Made by a program: the position numbers and the translations under genes
Shown here: positions 8,320 to 16,412 of the stretch, one piece after another
Layout: each line of letters begins with the position of its first letter
How positions within the stretch are numbered: the stretch's first letter is position 1
Origin: Terriglobia bacterium
GTDB lineage: Bacteria; Acidobacteriota; Vicinamibacteria; Vicinamibacterales; CAVVIG01
Length of the DNA stretch: 32,561 nucleotides
Assembly (NCBI GenBank): GCA_020073005.1
Contig: JAIQFX010000061.1
Span: forward strand, 1-32,561
Direction: 5' to 3'
Notes under the pieces: model-generated
What the model was told of the DNA's origin: nothing
Seen by the model: only the letters and a program-made list of their open reading frames with translations
Databases searched by the model: none

Positions 8320-8982
8320 TTACTTCGCATCCGCGTCGTACACGTGCGTGAAGGAGCGCGCCTGCGCGCGGCCGTTCCCTTCCACCTGCACCGTGATCCG
8401 GAGTTGATGGCTCTCGGGATCGACCGCGAAGGTCTGCGTCATCTTGCTCGGACCCAGACCCGCGATCTCGCTGACCAGCTTGCCCGCCTCCCACTTCGTT
8501 TTCCGCTCGACCTTCGTGTTCTCGTCCTTGATCTTCTTGCCGTCCGGCGACAGCCGCGTCGTGCGGCCGTCCGGTCCCGTGAGCACGATCATCGACTCGG
8601 TCTGCGTGATCACGAGGTGATCGGGCGGATTCATGACGTCGCGCATCGCGTCGCGCTGGCGGGCGGTGTCGTCGGGATTCATCGCGGGCGCGTTTCCGCC
8701 GCCCCGTCCCATGCCGCCGCGGCCGCCGAATCCGCCGCGACCGCCGAAACCGCCGCCGCGCCCGGAGCGGCCGCCGCCGCGGGTCCGATCGCCGCGACCG
8801 CCCTGATCATCGCGGCCGGTCGACTGCTGGTCGCTCTGATTCTTGTTCAGCGTCCATCCACCCTCGATCGACGGCGTGCTCGCGGCCGGCGCCTGCGCGG
8901 CGGCCACTCGCCCTCCAGCGCCCAGCGCCGCGGTGATGACCGCTACGCCGAGGGCGGACAGGATTGTTCGCAGATTATTCAC
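8320..8982 (-). CDS. Secreted protein of unknown function with Gly/Arg-rich segment
   Basis: A 220-residue protein starting at a GTG (8982) with AGGGAG seven bases upstream. Residues 1-30 are a signal peptide ending VAAAQA. A short N-terminal motif SIEGGWTLNKNQSDQ is followed by a GGRGG/RGGGFGGRGG low-complexity stretch (about residues 60-95) and a C-terminal beta-rich part with repeated polar strands (HLVITQTESMIVLTGPDG; LRITVQVEGNG). Proteins of this shape are common and uncharacterised in Acidobacteriota. No catalytic motif is visible. It is divergent from the histidine kinase at 9077, so the two could share a 94-base promoter region. Confidence 0.75.
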   Translation of the reverse strand: MNNLRTILSALGVAVITAALGAGGRVAAAQAPAASTPSIEGGWTLNKNQSDQQSTGRDDQGGRGDRTRGGGRSGRGGGFGGRGGFGGRGGMGRGGGNAPAMNPDDTARQRDAMRDVMNPPDHLVITQTESMIVLTGPDGRTTRLSPDGKKIKDENTKVERKTKWEAGKLVSEIAGLGPSKMTQTFAVDPESHQLRITVQVEGNGRAQARSFTHVYDADAK

Positions 8983-9076
8983 GGCTGACTCCCTGAGGAC
9001 AGATCCAGAATGTTCTCGATCGATTATCAGGAGGCGCGCCAGCGCGTCCCCATGAAAAGACTATGACAGAGTCCGC

Positions 9077-10690
9077 ATGACCTGGTACCGCAGTCTCTAC
9101 TGGCGGATCGCCTTCGGCGTCGTCGGGCTCATCGCCGCGACGCTCATCGTGCAGGCCATGCTGTTTGTCTGGGCCGTGTCGCAGACGGGCCGCACGCTGC
9201 CCGGCCAGTCGCCCGGGCGACTCGGTCTGACCGTGGCGCTCGACCTGGCCAACGAACTGAGCCGCGACCCGAAGGTCGATCTCGCGCGATACGTCCACGA
9301 TCAGTACGCGCCGTACACGCATCCCTTCTTCGTGATGATGGCCGACGGCACGCTGATCACCAGCGGAAGCCAGTCGTTTCCGGAGCCGCTGCTGCGCATG
9401 GCGCGGGCGCGGCTTCAGGGGCCGCCGCGCTTCGGACGATTCGAAGGCCCGCGGCCGGAAGGAGCGCGGCCGGACGGCGAGAGACCGGAGGGCGCCCGCA
9501 CCGACGGACCGAGGCTCGATCGTCCGCGCGGACCGCGCCCCGATCGGCCCGAGTGGTGGCAGCAGCCCGATCGGTTCGTCGAGCGCCTCGAGCGCGACAC
9601 GACCGGCCGGCCGTTCGTACGGCCGTCGCCGATCGTCGTCGACGGCAAGCTCGCGGGCGTCGTCGTCGTGCCGCCGCAGGCGCCGTTTGGATTCCTGCTC
9701 GGACGCTTCGCCCCGATGCTCGGGCTCGTCGCGACGGCCGTGTTGATCGTCGGAGCCGTCGTCACCTCCGCGCTGATCTTCGGTCCGCCGCGCCGGCGCT
9801 TGCGCGAGCTCGAGTCGGCCGCGCGGCGGCTGGGCGCCGGCGATCTCTCGGCACGCGCGCCGGCCCGCGGCGGAGACGAGATCTCGGCCGTCGCCAGCGC
9901 CTTCAACACGATGGCCGATGATCTCAGCGCGCGCGCGGCGGCCCTCACGGAATCGGACCGCGTGCGCCGGCAGCTGCTCGCTGACGTCTCGCACGAATTG
10001 ACCACGCCCATCACGGCGATGCGCGGCTACCTCGAAACGCTGTCGATGCCGGAGGTCACGCTCGACGAAGCGACGCGGTCGAGGTACCTCGGGATCATCG
10101 GCGACGAAGCCGGACGCCTGGAGCGGCTGGTCGGGGATCTGCTCGATCTGGCGCGGCTCGAAGACGGCGGCGGGACGCTGAAGATCGAGGACGTGCCGGT
10201 CGCGCAGCTGTTCGACCGCGTGACGGCGCGGCACGAACGCGCGTGCGGCGACGCCGGCGTGCGGATGCAGGTGACGATCGGCGCGGGCGGCGAAATCGTG
10301 ACGGGCGACCGCGGCCGGCTGGAGCAGGCGCTCCAGAATCTCGCCGCCAACGCGATCCGCTACGCGCCGTCCGGCAGCGCCATCCGCCTCGCGTCACGAG
10401 GCGACGCGGGCGGCGGCGTGCTGCTGACGGTCGAGGACGAGGGCGCCGCCGGGATCGCGCCCGAGCACGTGCCGCACATTTTCGACCGGTTCTACAAAGC
10501 CGACCCGTCGCGCGCCGGACGCGCCGATGGACGCGGCCTGGACGAGCGCGAGCGGCGGCCGGACGGGAGCGGGCTGGGCCTGTCGATCGTGAAGGCGATC
10601 ATCGAACGGCACGGCGGGCGGATTGCGGTCACGAGCCGCCCGGGCCGTACAGTCTTCGAGATGGTGTTGCCGGGGAAAGGCGCGCGCTGA
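9077..10690 (+). CDS. Sensor histidine kinase (HAMP-HisKA-HATPase_c), orphan
   Basis: A 537-residue membrane sensor kinase. TM1 is at about residues 8-34, then a periplasmic domain, TM2 at about 212-238, a HAMP linker, HisKA with phospho-acceptor His306 in ADVSHELTTPITAMRGY, N-box at about Asn425 (NLAANAIRY), a G1-like DEGAAGI and G2 GSGLGLSIVKAIIERHGG near 497. The periplasmic region contains a Pro/Arg/Gly repeat stretch (PEGARPDGERPEGARTDG) of about 50 residues. The ATP lid also carries a charged insert (RADGRGLDERERRPDG). No response regulator gene is adjacent, so its partner is elsewhere. The ATG at 9077 has only a weak ribosome site. Confidence 0.92.
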   Translation: MTWYRSLYWRIAFGVVGLIAATLIVQAMLFVWAVSQTGRTLPGQSPGRLGLTVALDLANELSRDPKVDLARYVHDQYAPYTHPFFVMMADGTLITSGSQSFPEPLLRMARARLQGPPRFGRFEGPRPEGARPDGERPEGARTDGPRLDRPRGPRPDRPEWWQQPDRFVERLERDTTGRPFVRPSPIVVDGKLAGVVVVPPQAPFGFLLGRFAPMLGLVATAVLIVGAVVTSALIFGPPRRRLRELESAARRLGAGDLSARAPARGGDEISAVASAFNTMADDLSARAAALTESDRVRRQLLADVSHELTTPITAMRGYLETLSMPEVTLDEATRSRYLGIIGDEAGRLERLVGDLLDLARLEDGGGTLKIEDVPVAQLFDRVTARHERACGDAGVRMQVTIGAGGEIVTGDRGRLEQALQNLAANAIRYAPSGSAIRLASRGDAGGGVLLTVEDEGAAGIAPEHVPHIFDRFYKADPSRAGRADGRGLDERERRPDGSGLGLSIVKAIIERHGGRIAVTSRPGRTVFEMVLPGKGAR

Positions 10691-10701
10691 AGCCGGCGCG
10701 G

Positions 10702-10890
10702 TTAGGACGCGCGCACGGAGGCGGACGAGTCGCGCCAGGCGGCGGACGTGGCGTCCTGCACCGGGGTCCGCACGTCCTCGCGAATCTGCTCTCGCAGCCA
10801 GTGCACCGGCTGCGGGTGGCGCGCGACGAGCGCCTGCCACTCGGCCTCCGACAGACTGATCGAGATGACGCGGTCGCGTTCGTTACCCAT
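10702..10890 (-). CDS. Small protein of unknown function, 62 residues
   Basis: The ATG at 10890 is preceded by GGAGGATC, a strong ribosome site, so this small gene is likely real. The protein begins MGNERDRVISISLSEAEW and is charged, with a helix LSEAEWQALVARHP and an Arg/Glu-rich helix LREQIREDVRTP; it has no membrane segment or Cys. The N-terminus (a strand followed by SxxEW helix) could be a ribbon-helix-helix-like or small regulatory protein, but no family was recognised. It lies tail to tail with the histidine kinase, 11 bases apart. Confidence 0.6.
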   Translation of the reverse strand: MGNERDRVISISLSEAEWQALVARHPQPVHWLREQIREDVRTPVQDATSAAWRDSSASVRAS

Positions 10891-10962
10891 GTGATCCTCC
10901 GAAAACAGGAGTCTAGGGTACACGCCGGTCAGGGACGCAAAAAATAGAATGATCTGATAGAA

Positions 10963-10983
10963 CCCATCTGATTTCGTGATGGG
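10963..10983 (-). terminator. Possible terminator downstream of the LysR gene
   Basis: CCCATC and GATGGG form a six-base stem around a nine-base loop, 27 bases past the LysR stop. On the minus strand it is followed by a T-rich stretch ending in TTTTTT about 25 bases further on. The stem is short, so support is weak. Confidence 0.35.
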
Positions 10984-11009
10984 ACCCGTTTTGCGCTCAG
11001 CCGAAGCTC

Positions 11010-11939
11010 TCAGCCCTTGACTCCGTCCCCGCGCCGCCTGGGCGCGAGCCGCAGCCGGCCGCGGATCGACTCGAACGCCGCCAGCAGCTCGTGGATCATC
11101 CGCGGCACGCGATTCGCCCGGGCGTAGACCCAGCCGGTCTCCCGCACCAGCTCATGTCCCTCGATGCGGGCGCAGAACAGCTGGCCGGCGCGGACCTCGC
11201 GCGCCACGGCCTGATACGGCACGATGGCGATGCCCATGCCTGTCTTGACGATCGCCTTGATGATTTCCACGTTTTCCGTGTCCATGACGATTGTCGGCTC
11301 GATCTGCTCGGAGACGAAGAACCGGTCGATGACCTTCCGCGTGGCGGAGCCCATTTCGAACAGCACGAACGGCTGTCCCGCCAGGTCGCGCGGCAGCACC
11401 TTGCGCCGCCGCGCCAGCGGATGCGTCGGGGTCGTCACCAGCAGCAGCTCTTCGCGCAGGACCGGCACCGTCACCAGATCTGATTCTTCGACTGGAAGCG
11501 TCAGCAGCCCCGCGTCCACGCGTCCGGCGCGGATCTCCTTCACGGAGTGGGCCGCGGTCGCGACCAGCAGACGCACGTCGAGGTGCGGGTGCACCCGCCG
11601 GAGATGCTTCAGCAGCGGCGGAAACACGTAGAGGCAGACCGTCATGCCGCCCGACAGCCGGAGCGTCCCGCGCAGCTCGCGGGTGCGATCGGTGATGGCG
11701 CCGACGGTATCCTTCAGGTCGACGAAGACGCGCTGGCCGAGTTGCACGAGGCTCTCCGCGGCGGGCGTCATCTTCACCTGCCGTCCAACGCGGAGAAACA
11801 GCGGCTCGCCGAGCTCTTCTTCGAGCAGCAGAATCTGCCGGCTGATCGCGGACTGCGACACGTGGAGCTTGCGGCCGCAGGCCGTGAACGACCCGGTTTC
11901 CGCGATGGCTTGAAGAATCTCGAGCTGACGGAGATCCAC
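11010..11939 (-). CDS. LysR-family transcriptional regulator
   Basis: A 309-residue LysR regulator from the GTG at 11939. The N-terminal winged helix (residues 1-60) has the family pattern LEILQAIAETGSFTACG then LHVSQSAISRQILLLEEELG. The effector-binding domain (about 90-295) contains LRLSGGMTVCLYVFPPLL. A C-terminal Arg-rich tail (RGRLRLAPRRRGDG) follows. The start overlaps the stop of the upstream transporter gene by one base (TAGTG), a sign of translational coupling, so the regulator is probably co-transcribed with the transporter. The inducer is unknown; because the transporter could carry a carboxylate or sialate-like acid, an organic acid effector is plausible. Confidence 0.92.
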   Translation of the reverse strand: MDLRQLEILQAIAETGSFTACGRKLHVSQSAISRQILLLEEELGEPLFLRVGRQVKMTPAAESLVQLGQRVFVDLKDTVGAITDRTRELRGTLRLSGGMTVCLYVFPPLLKHLRRVHPHLDVRLLVATAAHSVKEIRAGRVDAGLLTLPVEESDLVTVPVLREELLLVTTPTHPLARRRKVLPRDLAGQPFVLFEMGSATRKVIDRFFVSEQIEPTIVMDTENVEIIKAIVKTGMGIAIVPYQAVAREVRAGQLFCARIEGHELVRETGWVYARANRVPRMIHELLAAFESIRGRLRLAPRRRGDGVKG

Positions 11940-13165
11940 TACCCCGTCGCCTTCCTGAACGACACGCCTTTGGCTTCCGGCCCCGCGATCGTCACGATGA
12001 ACGCGACGATGAAGACCAGCGTCACGAGTCCGCCCATCGCCTGCGCGTACGTGAAGCGCTCGCCGAGGGCGGACTCGACGTACGGGATGCTCGCCGCGAA
12101 CATCACGCCCAGCTGGTACGCGAAGCCCGGGAAGAAGCCGCGGAGATGATTCGGCGAGAGTTCGTTGATGTGCGCCGGAATGACGCCCCACGCGCCCTGC
12201 ACGAAGAACTGCATCAGGAACACGCCGATCAGAATGCGCCAGGGACTGTGGCCCGCAATCCAGAACGGGACGACGATCAATCCGCAGACCATCGCGATGA
12301 GCATGGCGCGGCGCCGCCCGGCGCGATCGGAGTAGAACCCGAACACGAGGCCGCCGAGGATCGCGCCGATGCCGGACAGCATCGTGACGTCGGCGATGCG
12401 CGCCTTGCTGTAGTTCAGCGTTCCGAGGAGCGTCGGGTACATGTCCTGCGTCCCGTGCGACATGAAATTCATCATCGTCATCAGGATGACGAGGTAGGCG
12501 AACCGCCGCCAGTACTGCGGGAGCGATCGCCGGTACGTCGCCCAATCCGTCTTGTTCTCGTGCCACGCTTCGGGTTCCTTGACCCTGGCGCGAATGAAGA
12601 GCGACAGCAGCGCCGGAAGGCCGCCGAGGAAGAACATCAGGCGCCAGCCGTTGCCGGGGTACAGCGAGTTGAAGTACGGATACACGAGGCGGAAGGCGAC
12701 CGCGGACAGAAGATTGCCGAGCGCGTAGCCTTCCTGGAGCAGACCCGACAGCAGCCCGCGCAGCCGCGGCGACGCCGACTCGAGCGCCAGCGACGCGCCC
12801 ACACCCCACTCGCCGCCCATCCCGACGCCGAACAGCATGCGGAGGGCGAGGAACACCGTGTAGCTCGGCGCGAGGCCGGACAACACGGAGATCACCGCGT
12901 AGAAGATCACGTTGATCATCAGCGGCAGACGTCGCCCCAGCCGGTCGGCCATGATGCCGAAGATGATGGCGCCGAGCGGCCGCATCGCGAGCGCCACGGT
13001 CAGCGAGAACGCGATGTCGGGCCGCGTCCGGCCGAACGACTTCGCGATGTCGTCGATCACGAGCGTCAGGATGAAGAAGTCGAACGCATCGAGCGTCCAG
13101 CCCAGAAAGCCGGCCAGTACGGCGTTGCGCTGGTTGGTGCGCTCCTCGCGGGACATGGTCGCCAT
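11939..13165 (-). CDS. MFS transporter, SHS (sialate/lactate:H+ symporter)-like
   Basis: A 408-residue, 12-TM carrier. The N-terminus has GFLGWTLDAFDFFILTLV, the TM1 Asp/aromatic pattern of the sialate:H+ symporter and metabolite:H+ symporter families, then GIMADRLGRRLPL (motif A) between TM2 and TM3 and FGVGMGGEWGVGASLALE in TM4. The second half repeats the motif as GFYSDRAGRRRAM. This group takes up monocarboxylates or acidic sugars with protons across the inner membrane; the substrate is not deducible. Two ATGs (13165 and 13156) are possible and neither has a ribosome site, because an inverted repeat ends only five bases upstream. Confidence 0.88.
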   Translation of the reverse strand: MATMSREERTNQRNAVLAGFLGWTLDAFDFFILTLVIDDIAKSFGRTRPDIAFSLTVALAMRPLGAIIFGIMADRLGRRLPLMINVIFYAVISVLSGLAPSYTVFLALRMLFGVGMGGEWGVGASLALESASPRLRGLLSGLLQEGYALGNLLSAVAFRLVYPYFNSLYPGNGWRLMFFLGGLPALLSLFIRARVKEPEAWHENKTDWATYRRSLPQYWRRFAYLVILMTMMNFMSHGTQDMYPTLLGTLNYSKARIADVTMLSGIGAILGGLVFGFYSDRAGRRRAMLIAMVCGLIVVPFWIAGHSPWRILIGVFLMQFFVQGAWGVIPAHINELSPNHLRGFFPGFAYQLGVMFAASIPYVESALGERFTYAQAMGGLVTLVFIVAFIVTIAGPEAKGVSFRKATG

Positions 13166-13170
13166 AGTCA

Positions 13171-13253
13171 GATGTGAGGATGTGAGGAAGTGAGGATTTG
13201 AGGAAGTGAGTATCCCACATCCTCAAATCCCCACGTCCTCAAATCCTCACATC
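13171..13253. repeat. 8-bp-period inverted repeat filling an intergenic gap
   Basis: The left arm (13171-13210) is five octamers: GATGTGAG, GATGTGAG, GAAGTGAG, GATTTGAG, GAAGTGAG. The right arm (13216-13253) read on the opposite strand is GATGTGAG, GATTTGAG, GACGTGGG, GATTTGAG, GATGTG. The arms match at about 34 of 38 positions and would form a long hairpin with a seven-base loop. The element occupies the gap between the stop of the secreted protein gene and the start of the MFS gene. Confidence 0.85.
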
Positions 13254-13847
13254 TCAGCGGAGCGTCTTCAGGACGGCTTGATCCACGCTGCAGGTGATCG
13301 TGCGGGCGCCTCCGATCAGCTCGATCGTGAGGTCCTCGGTCGCCGCGAAGGCGGACGGATCGAAGATGAAGCGTCCGCCTGCGGCGTCGACCGACTGCGT
13401 CGCCGGCTTCAGCGTCCGGTCGCCGCGCTTGATGACGACGCCGGTGATCGGGTTCTTCGCGCCCTTCGCCGGCGTGACGCCGACAGTGACCCGCGTCCGC
13501 TGCGCATCGGCGTAGGACGGCGTCGGCGCCTCCTGATGCTTTCGCACCGCCTGCCACACCTCGTACGCCACCTGCGTGTACGGCGTGAAGAGCGCCAGCA
13601 CGAAGTCGTCGTTCTTGCAGAAGTCGGCGTCCGAGAACACGCACAGCGGACGCTCGCCCCCCTGCTTGCCGCACGCGACCGCGTTCCAGTAGCTGTCGCG
13701 GCTGATCGGCTGGATGCCTTTGTCCCACGCCGGCGTCATCGACCCGGACGGAACCTGCGCTTTGACCTGCGCGTGTGCGGCCGCGGCGCTCAGGAGAACG
13801 AGTGAGGCCACTCCGACGACTGGCAATACGTCCTTCAACGTCATCAT
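13254..13847 (-). CDS. Secreted protein of unknown function
   Basis: About 197 residues, starting at one of two adjacent ATGs (13847 or 13844). GAGGA lies directly in front, favouring the second. The start overlaps the permease stop as ATGATGA, so the two are translationally coupled. A signal peptide (VVGVASLVLLSAAAAHAQ) is followed by a mature protein with Cys residues in a cluster (VACGKQGGERPLC, DADFCKND) and one near the C-terminus (TITCSVDQ). The central part reads as beta-strands (ITGVVIKRGDRTLKP). No family recognised. Coupling to an NCS1 permease suggests a periplasmic role alongside that uptake system, as inference. Confidence 0.65.
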   Translation of the reverse strand: MMTLKDVLPVVGVASLVLLSAAAAHAQVKAQVPSGSMTPAWDKGIQPISRDSYWNAVACGKQGGERPLCVFSDADFCKNDDFVLALFTPYTQVAYEVWQAVRKHQEAPTPSYADAQRTRVTVGVTPAKGAKNPITGVVIKRGDRTLKPATQSVDAAGGRFIFDPSAFAATEDLTIELIGGARTITCSVDQAVLKTLR

Positions 13848-15322
13848 TCCTCTGCGAGTTCTGCGGGTTCTGCGTCGATCGTCGTCAGCGGCGTCGCGAG
13901 CGCACAATGCGCCGCGCCCGCCGCGAAGAAGCCGACGAACCACGCGTAGTCGTACAGCGGCTTCAGCACCGGAATCACGACACCGCCCCACGCGAGTCCG
14001 CAGCCGATCGCCGTCGCGCCGATGGCGCGAACGTTCCAGCCGCTGTACGCCCCGTCGGCGAGGTACAGATCCTCGAGGCGCAACTCGCGCCGCCGCACGA
14101 GCCAGTAATCGGCGACGAGCACGCCGGCGATCGATCCGAGCCCGCCCGAGTAGCCGAGCAGCCACGTGTAGATGTAGCCCGACGGATCGGCGAGCAGCTT
14201 CCACGGCTGAATCGCGATGCCCAGCAGCCCGGTGATCAATCCGCCGGTCTTGAAGCTGATGAACCGCGGAAACGCGTTCGCGAAATCATTCGCCGGCGAC
14301 ACGACGTTGGCCGCGATGTTGACCGCGATCGTCGCGACCACCACCGTGAACATCGAGACGGCGACGACGACCGGCGACGTGAACTTGCCGACGAGCACGA
14401 CTGGATCCCAGATCGCCTGGCCGTAGATGATCGCGGTCGCGCTGGTGATCAGCACGCCCATCGCCGCGAACACGGACATCGTCGTCGGCAGCGCGACGAT
14501 CTGGCCGACGATCTGCTCGCGCTGGCTGCGGCCGAAGCGCGTGAAGTCCGGCATGTTGAGCGACAGCGTCGCCCAGAATCCGATCATCGCGGTGAGCGAC
14601 GGCACGAACACGGGCCAGAACTCGCCGAGCGTGTGGAACTGTCCCGGCTGTGAAAGCAGCGGCCCCAGGCCGTGGGCGCGCGACACGGCCCACCAGACCA
14701 GAACACCGGTCATGACCAGCACGAACGGCGCGGCCCAGTTCTCCACCTCGCGCACGAGATTCATGCCGTGATAAATGATGTAGATGTTGAAGCCCCAGAA
14801 CAGCAGGAAGGACACCCATTCCGTCGTGCTGTGCCCGCCGAAGCCGGCGCCGAGCAGCGTCGGCCATCCCGGAATGACCGTGCGAAAAAACGTGTTCAGC
14901 GCTTCCCCACCGATCCAGGCCTGGATCCCGAACCAGCCGCACGCGACGAGCGCGCGCATCAACGCGGGCACGTTCGACCCGAGCGTGCCGTACGCCGCGC
15001 GGGCGAAGACCGGAAACGGGATGCCGTACTTCGTTCCGGGATGCGAGTTGAGCAGGATTGGAATCAGGACGATCGTGTTGCCGAGCAGAATCGTCACGAG
15101 CGCCTGCGACCAGTTCATCCCGGACGCCATCAGGCCCGACGCGAGCATGTAGGTCGGGATGCAGTGCGCCATGCTGATCCACAGCGCCGCGTAGTTGTAC
15201 GTGGACCAGTCGCGGCGCGCCAGCGGCACGGGCGCCAGGTCGTTGTTGTACAGCGGGCTGGCTTCGACCCGTCGCGTGTCGATCAGCTCGACCCGTCCGT
15301 CCTTCAACCGTCGCTCGTTCAT
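13844..15322 (-). CDS. NCS1-family permease, allantoin/purine-type (PucI-like)
   Basis: A 492-residue, 12-TM secondary transporter of the nucleobase:cation symporter-1 family. The N-terminus LYNNDLAPVPLARRDWSTYN followed by MASGLMASGMNWSQAL, HPGTKYGIPFPVFARAAYG and ACGWFGIQAWIGGEAL closely resembles B. subtilis PucI and hydantoin permease Mhp1. It should import allantoin or a related ureide or purine with Na+ or H+, feeding the cluster at 16.4-22.7 kb. The ATG at 15322 was chosen because AGGACG precedes it and longer versions run into non-conserved sequence. Its last codons come from a 9-bp-period repeat, giving the tail AEPAELAEE. Confidence 0.88.
   Translation of the reverse strand: MNERRLKDGRVELIDTRRVEASPLYNNDLAPVPLARRDWSTYNYAALWISMAHCIPTYMLASGLMASGMNWSQALVTILLGNTIVLIPILLNSHPGTKYGIPFPVFARAAYGTLGSNVPALMRALVACGWFGIQAWIGGEALNTFFRTVIPGWPTLLGAGFGGHSTTEWVSFLLFWGFNIYIIYHGMNLVREVENWAAPFVLVMTGVLVWWAVSRAHGLGPLLSQPGQFHTLGEFWPVFVPSLTAMIGFWATLSLNMPDFTRFGRSQREQIVGQIVALPTTMSVFAAMGVLITSATAIIYGQAIWDPVVLVGKFTSPVVVAVSMFTVVVATIAVNIAANVVSPANDFANAFPRFISFKTGGLITGLLGIAIQPWKLLADPSGYIYTWLLGYSGGLGSIAGVLVADYWLVRRRELRLEDLYLADGAYSGWNVRAIGATAIGCGLAWGGVVIPVLKPLYDYAWFVGFFAAGAAHCALATPLTTIDAEPAELAEE
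13852..13878. repeat. 9-bp-period repeat inside the permease 3' end
   Basis: Three nonamers, CTGCGAGTT, CTGCGGGTT and CTGCGTCGA, lie in the last codons of the permease. In frame on the minus strand they encode the tail DAEPAELAEE. A related nonamer tract lies at 20666. Confidence 0.5.
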
Positions 15323-15389
15323 CGTCGTCCTATAATTGGCCGGCGTCCGGGTCATTCTGCCACTGAACCGGCAGGGGAGGGACAATTCC

Positions 15390-16289
15390 ATGAAGCGTTT
15401 CCTTTCCGCGTGTGCTGCAGCCGCGGCGCTCGTGCTCGCGACGGCGGGCGCCGCGTCACCCCAGCCGAAGAACGCTGCCGGGAAAGCGACCCGCGAGGTG
15501 TTCGTCAGCGTCCTCGACCGTCAGGGCGCGCCGATGCTCGACCTGCTGCCGAACGAGTTCAAGGTGACGGAGACCGGCGTGCCGCGCGACGTGGTCCAGG
15601 CGAGTCTGGCCAGGAGCCCGATGCGCGTCGTCCTGCTCGTCGACACGAGCGACGCGGCCGGACCCGGGCTGACCTTCATGCGCGGCGGCCTGATCGCGTT
15701 CCTCGACACGCTGCCGCCGGAGCACGAAGCCATGATCGTCTCCACGGGACGCCAGATGCGCGTGCGTGTCCCGCCGACGATGGACCGGAAGAAGCTGAAG
15801 GACGCGGCGAACAGCCTGTTCTCCGACGGCGCGGGCACGACGCTGATCGACTCGCTGCTCGAGGTCGACGATCGGTTCATCAAGAAGACCGCAGACCGAT
15901 GGCCGGTGTTCGTCATCATCACGAGCGACGGGACCGAGAGCAGCGCCGGCGCGCACGAGAAAGCATTCAACCAGTGGACGCTCGCGCAGGCGGGCCGGAG
16001 CATCGTTTCGCACGCCATCGTGATGAAGTTCAAGGGCAGCGGCGTGCCCGAGATGGTCGCGATGAACGTCACGCAGAATTCCGGAGGCCGGTACGACTTC
16101 ATCAACACCGGCAACTCGCTGCCCGAGAAGATGAAGACGCTGGCGGCCCAGCTCGGTGACGACTACAAGCAGGCGAGCGTGAAGTATCAGGTCGAGTACG
16201 CGACCGATTCGAAGGAATGGAAACCCGTCGAGGTCACGGTCGCCCGCGACGGCGTGCGGCTGCAGATCACGCAGGGGCGCCTGCGCTAG
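15390..16289 (+). CDS. Secreted VWFA-related protein (Acidobacteria type)
   Basis: A 299-residue protein from the ATG at 15390, with GGGGAGG nine bases upstream. Residues 1-24 are a signal peptide ending ASPQP. It carries VSVLDRQGAPMLDLLPNEF, the short beta domain that precedes the A-domain in the Acidobacteria-type VWFA-related family, then a von Willebrand A fold beginning MRVVLLVDTSDAAGP (the metal site DxS is present; the second Ser of DxSxS is replaced by Ala) and FVIITSDGTESS. Such proteins are abundant in Acidobacteriota with unknown partners. It is divergent from the NCS1 permease, with TATAAT at 15331 on the plus strand. Confidence 0.85.
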   Translation: MKRFLSACAAAAALVLATAGAASPQPKNAAGKATREVFVSVLDRQGAPMLDLLPNEFKVTETGVPRDVVQASLARSPMRVVLLVDTSDAAGPGLTFMRGGLIAFLDTLPPEHEAMIVSTGRQMRVRVPPTMDRKKLKDAANSLFSDGAGTTLIDSLLEVDDRFIKKTADRWPVFVIITSDGTESSAGAHEKAFNQWTLAQAGRSIVSHAIVMKFKGSGVPEMVAMNVTQNSGGRYDFINTGNSLPEKMKTLAAQLGDDYKQASVKYQVEYATDSKEWKPVEVTVARDGVRLQITQGRLR

Positions 16290-16396
16290 CGCCCGGCCCC
16301 TCCCTTGTCGCGCCTGCAGCCGTCGCTGAACGGCGTTGACGCCGCCGTCCTCGTCGTGGCGTTCTCGGTCGCCACGTTCGCGCACAGGCGGCGGAC

Positions 16397-16412
16397 TATA
16401 CTTGCCGCGCCA
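16397..16412 (+). promoter_or_regulatory. Candidate -10 element for a leaderless aldolase transcript
   Basis: TATACT at 16397-16402 lies nine bases before the ATG of the aldolase-like gene. Transcription starting about seven bases after a -10 element would put the message 5' end at or next to the start codon, and no Shine-Dalgarno is present. No convincing -35 is seen. Confidence 0.4.

Noticed and set aside
10702-10890. Antitoxin of a toxin-antitoxin pair
   Set aside because: The small protein has no partner gene in the flanks; the nearby genes are a histidine kinase and LysR.
13171-13253. CRISPR array
   Set aside because: The units are 7-9 bases with no spacers of constant size and no cas gene is nearby.
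13254-14204. 316-residue frame extending the secreted protein upstream
   Set aside because: The extra N-terminal part is Arg-rich antisense-like sequence overlapping the permease; the real start is at the ATGATGA overlap with a signal peptide.
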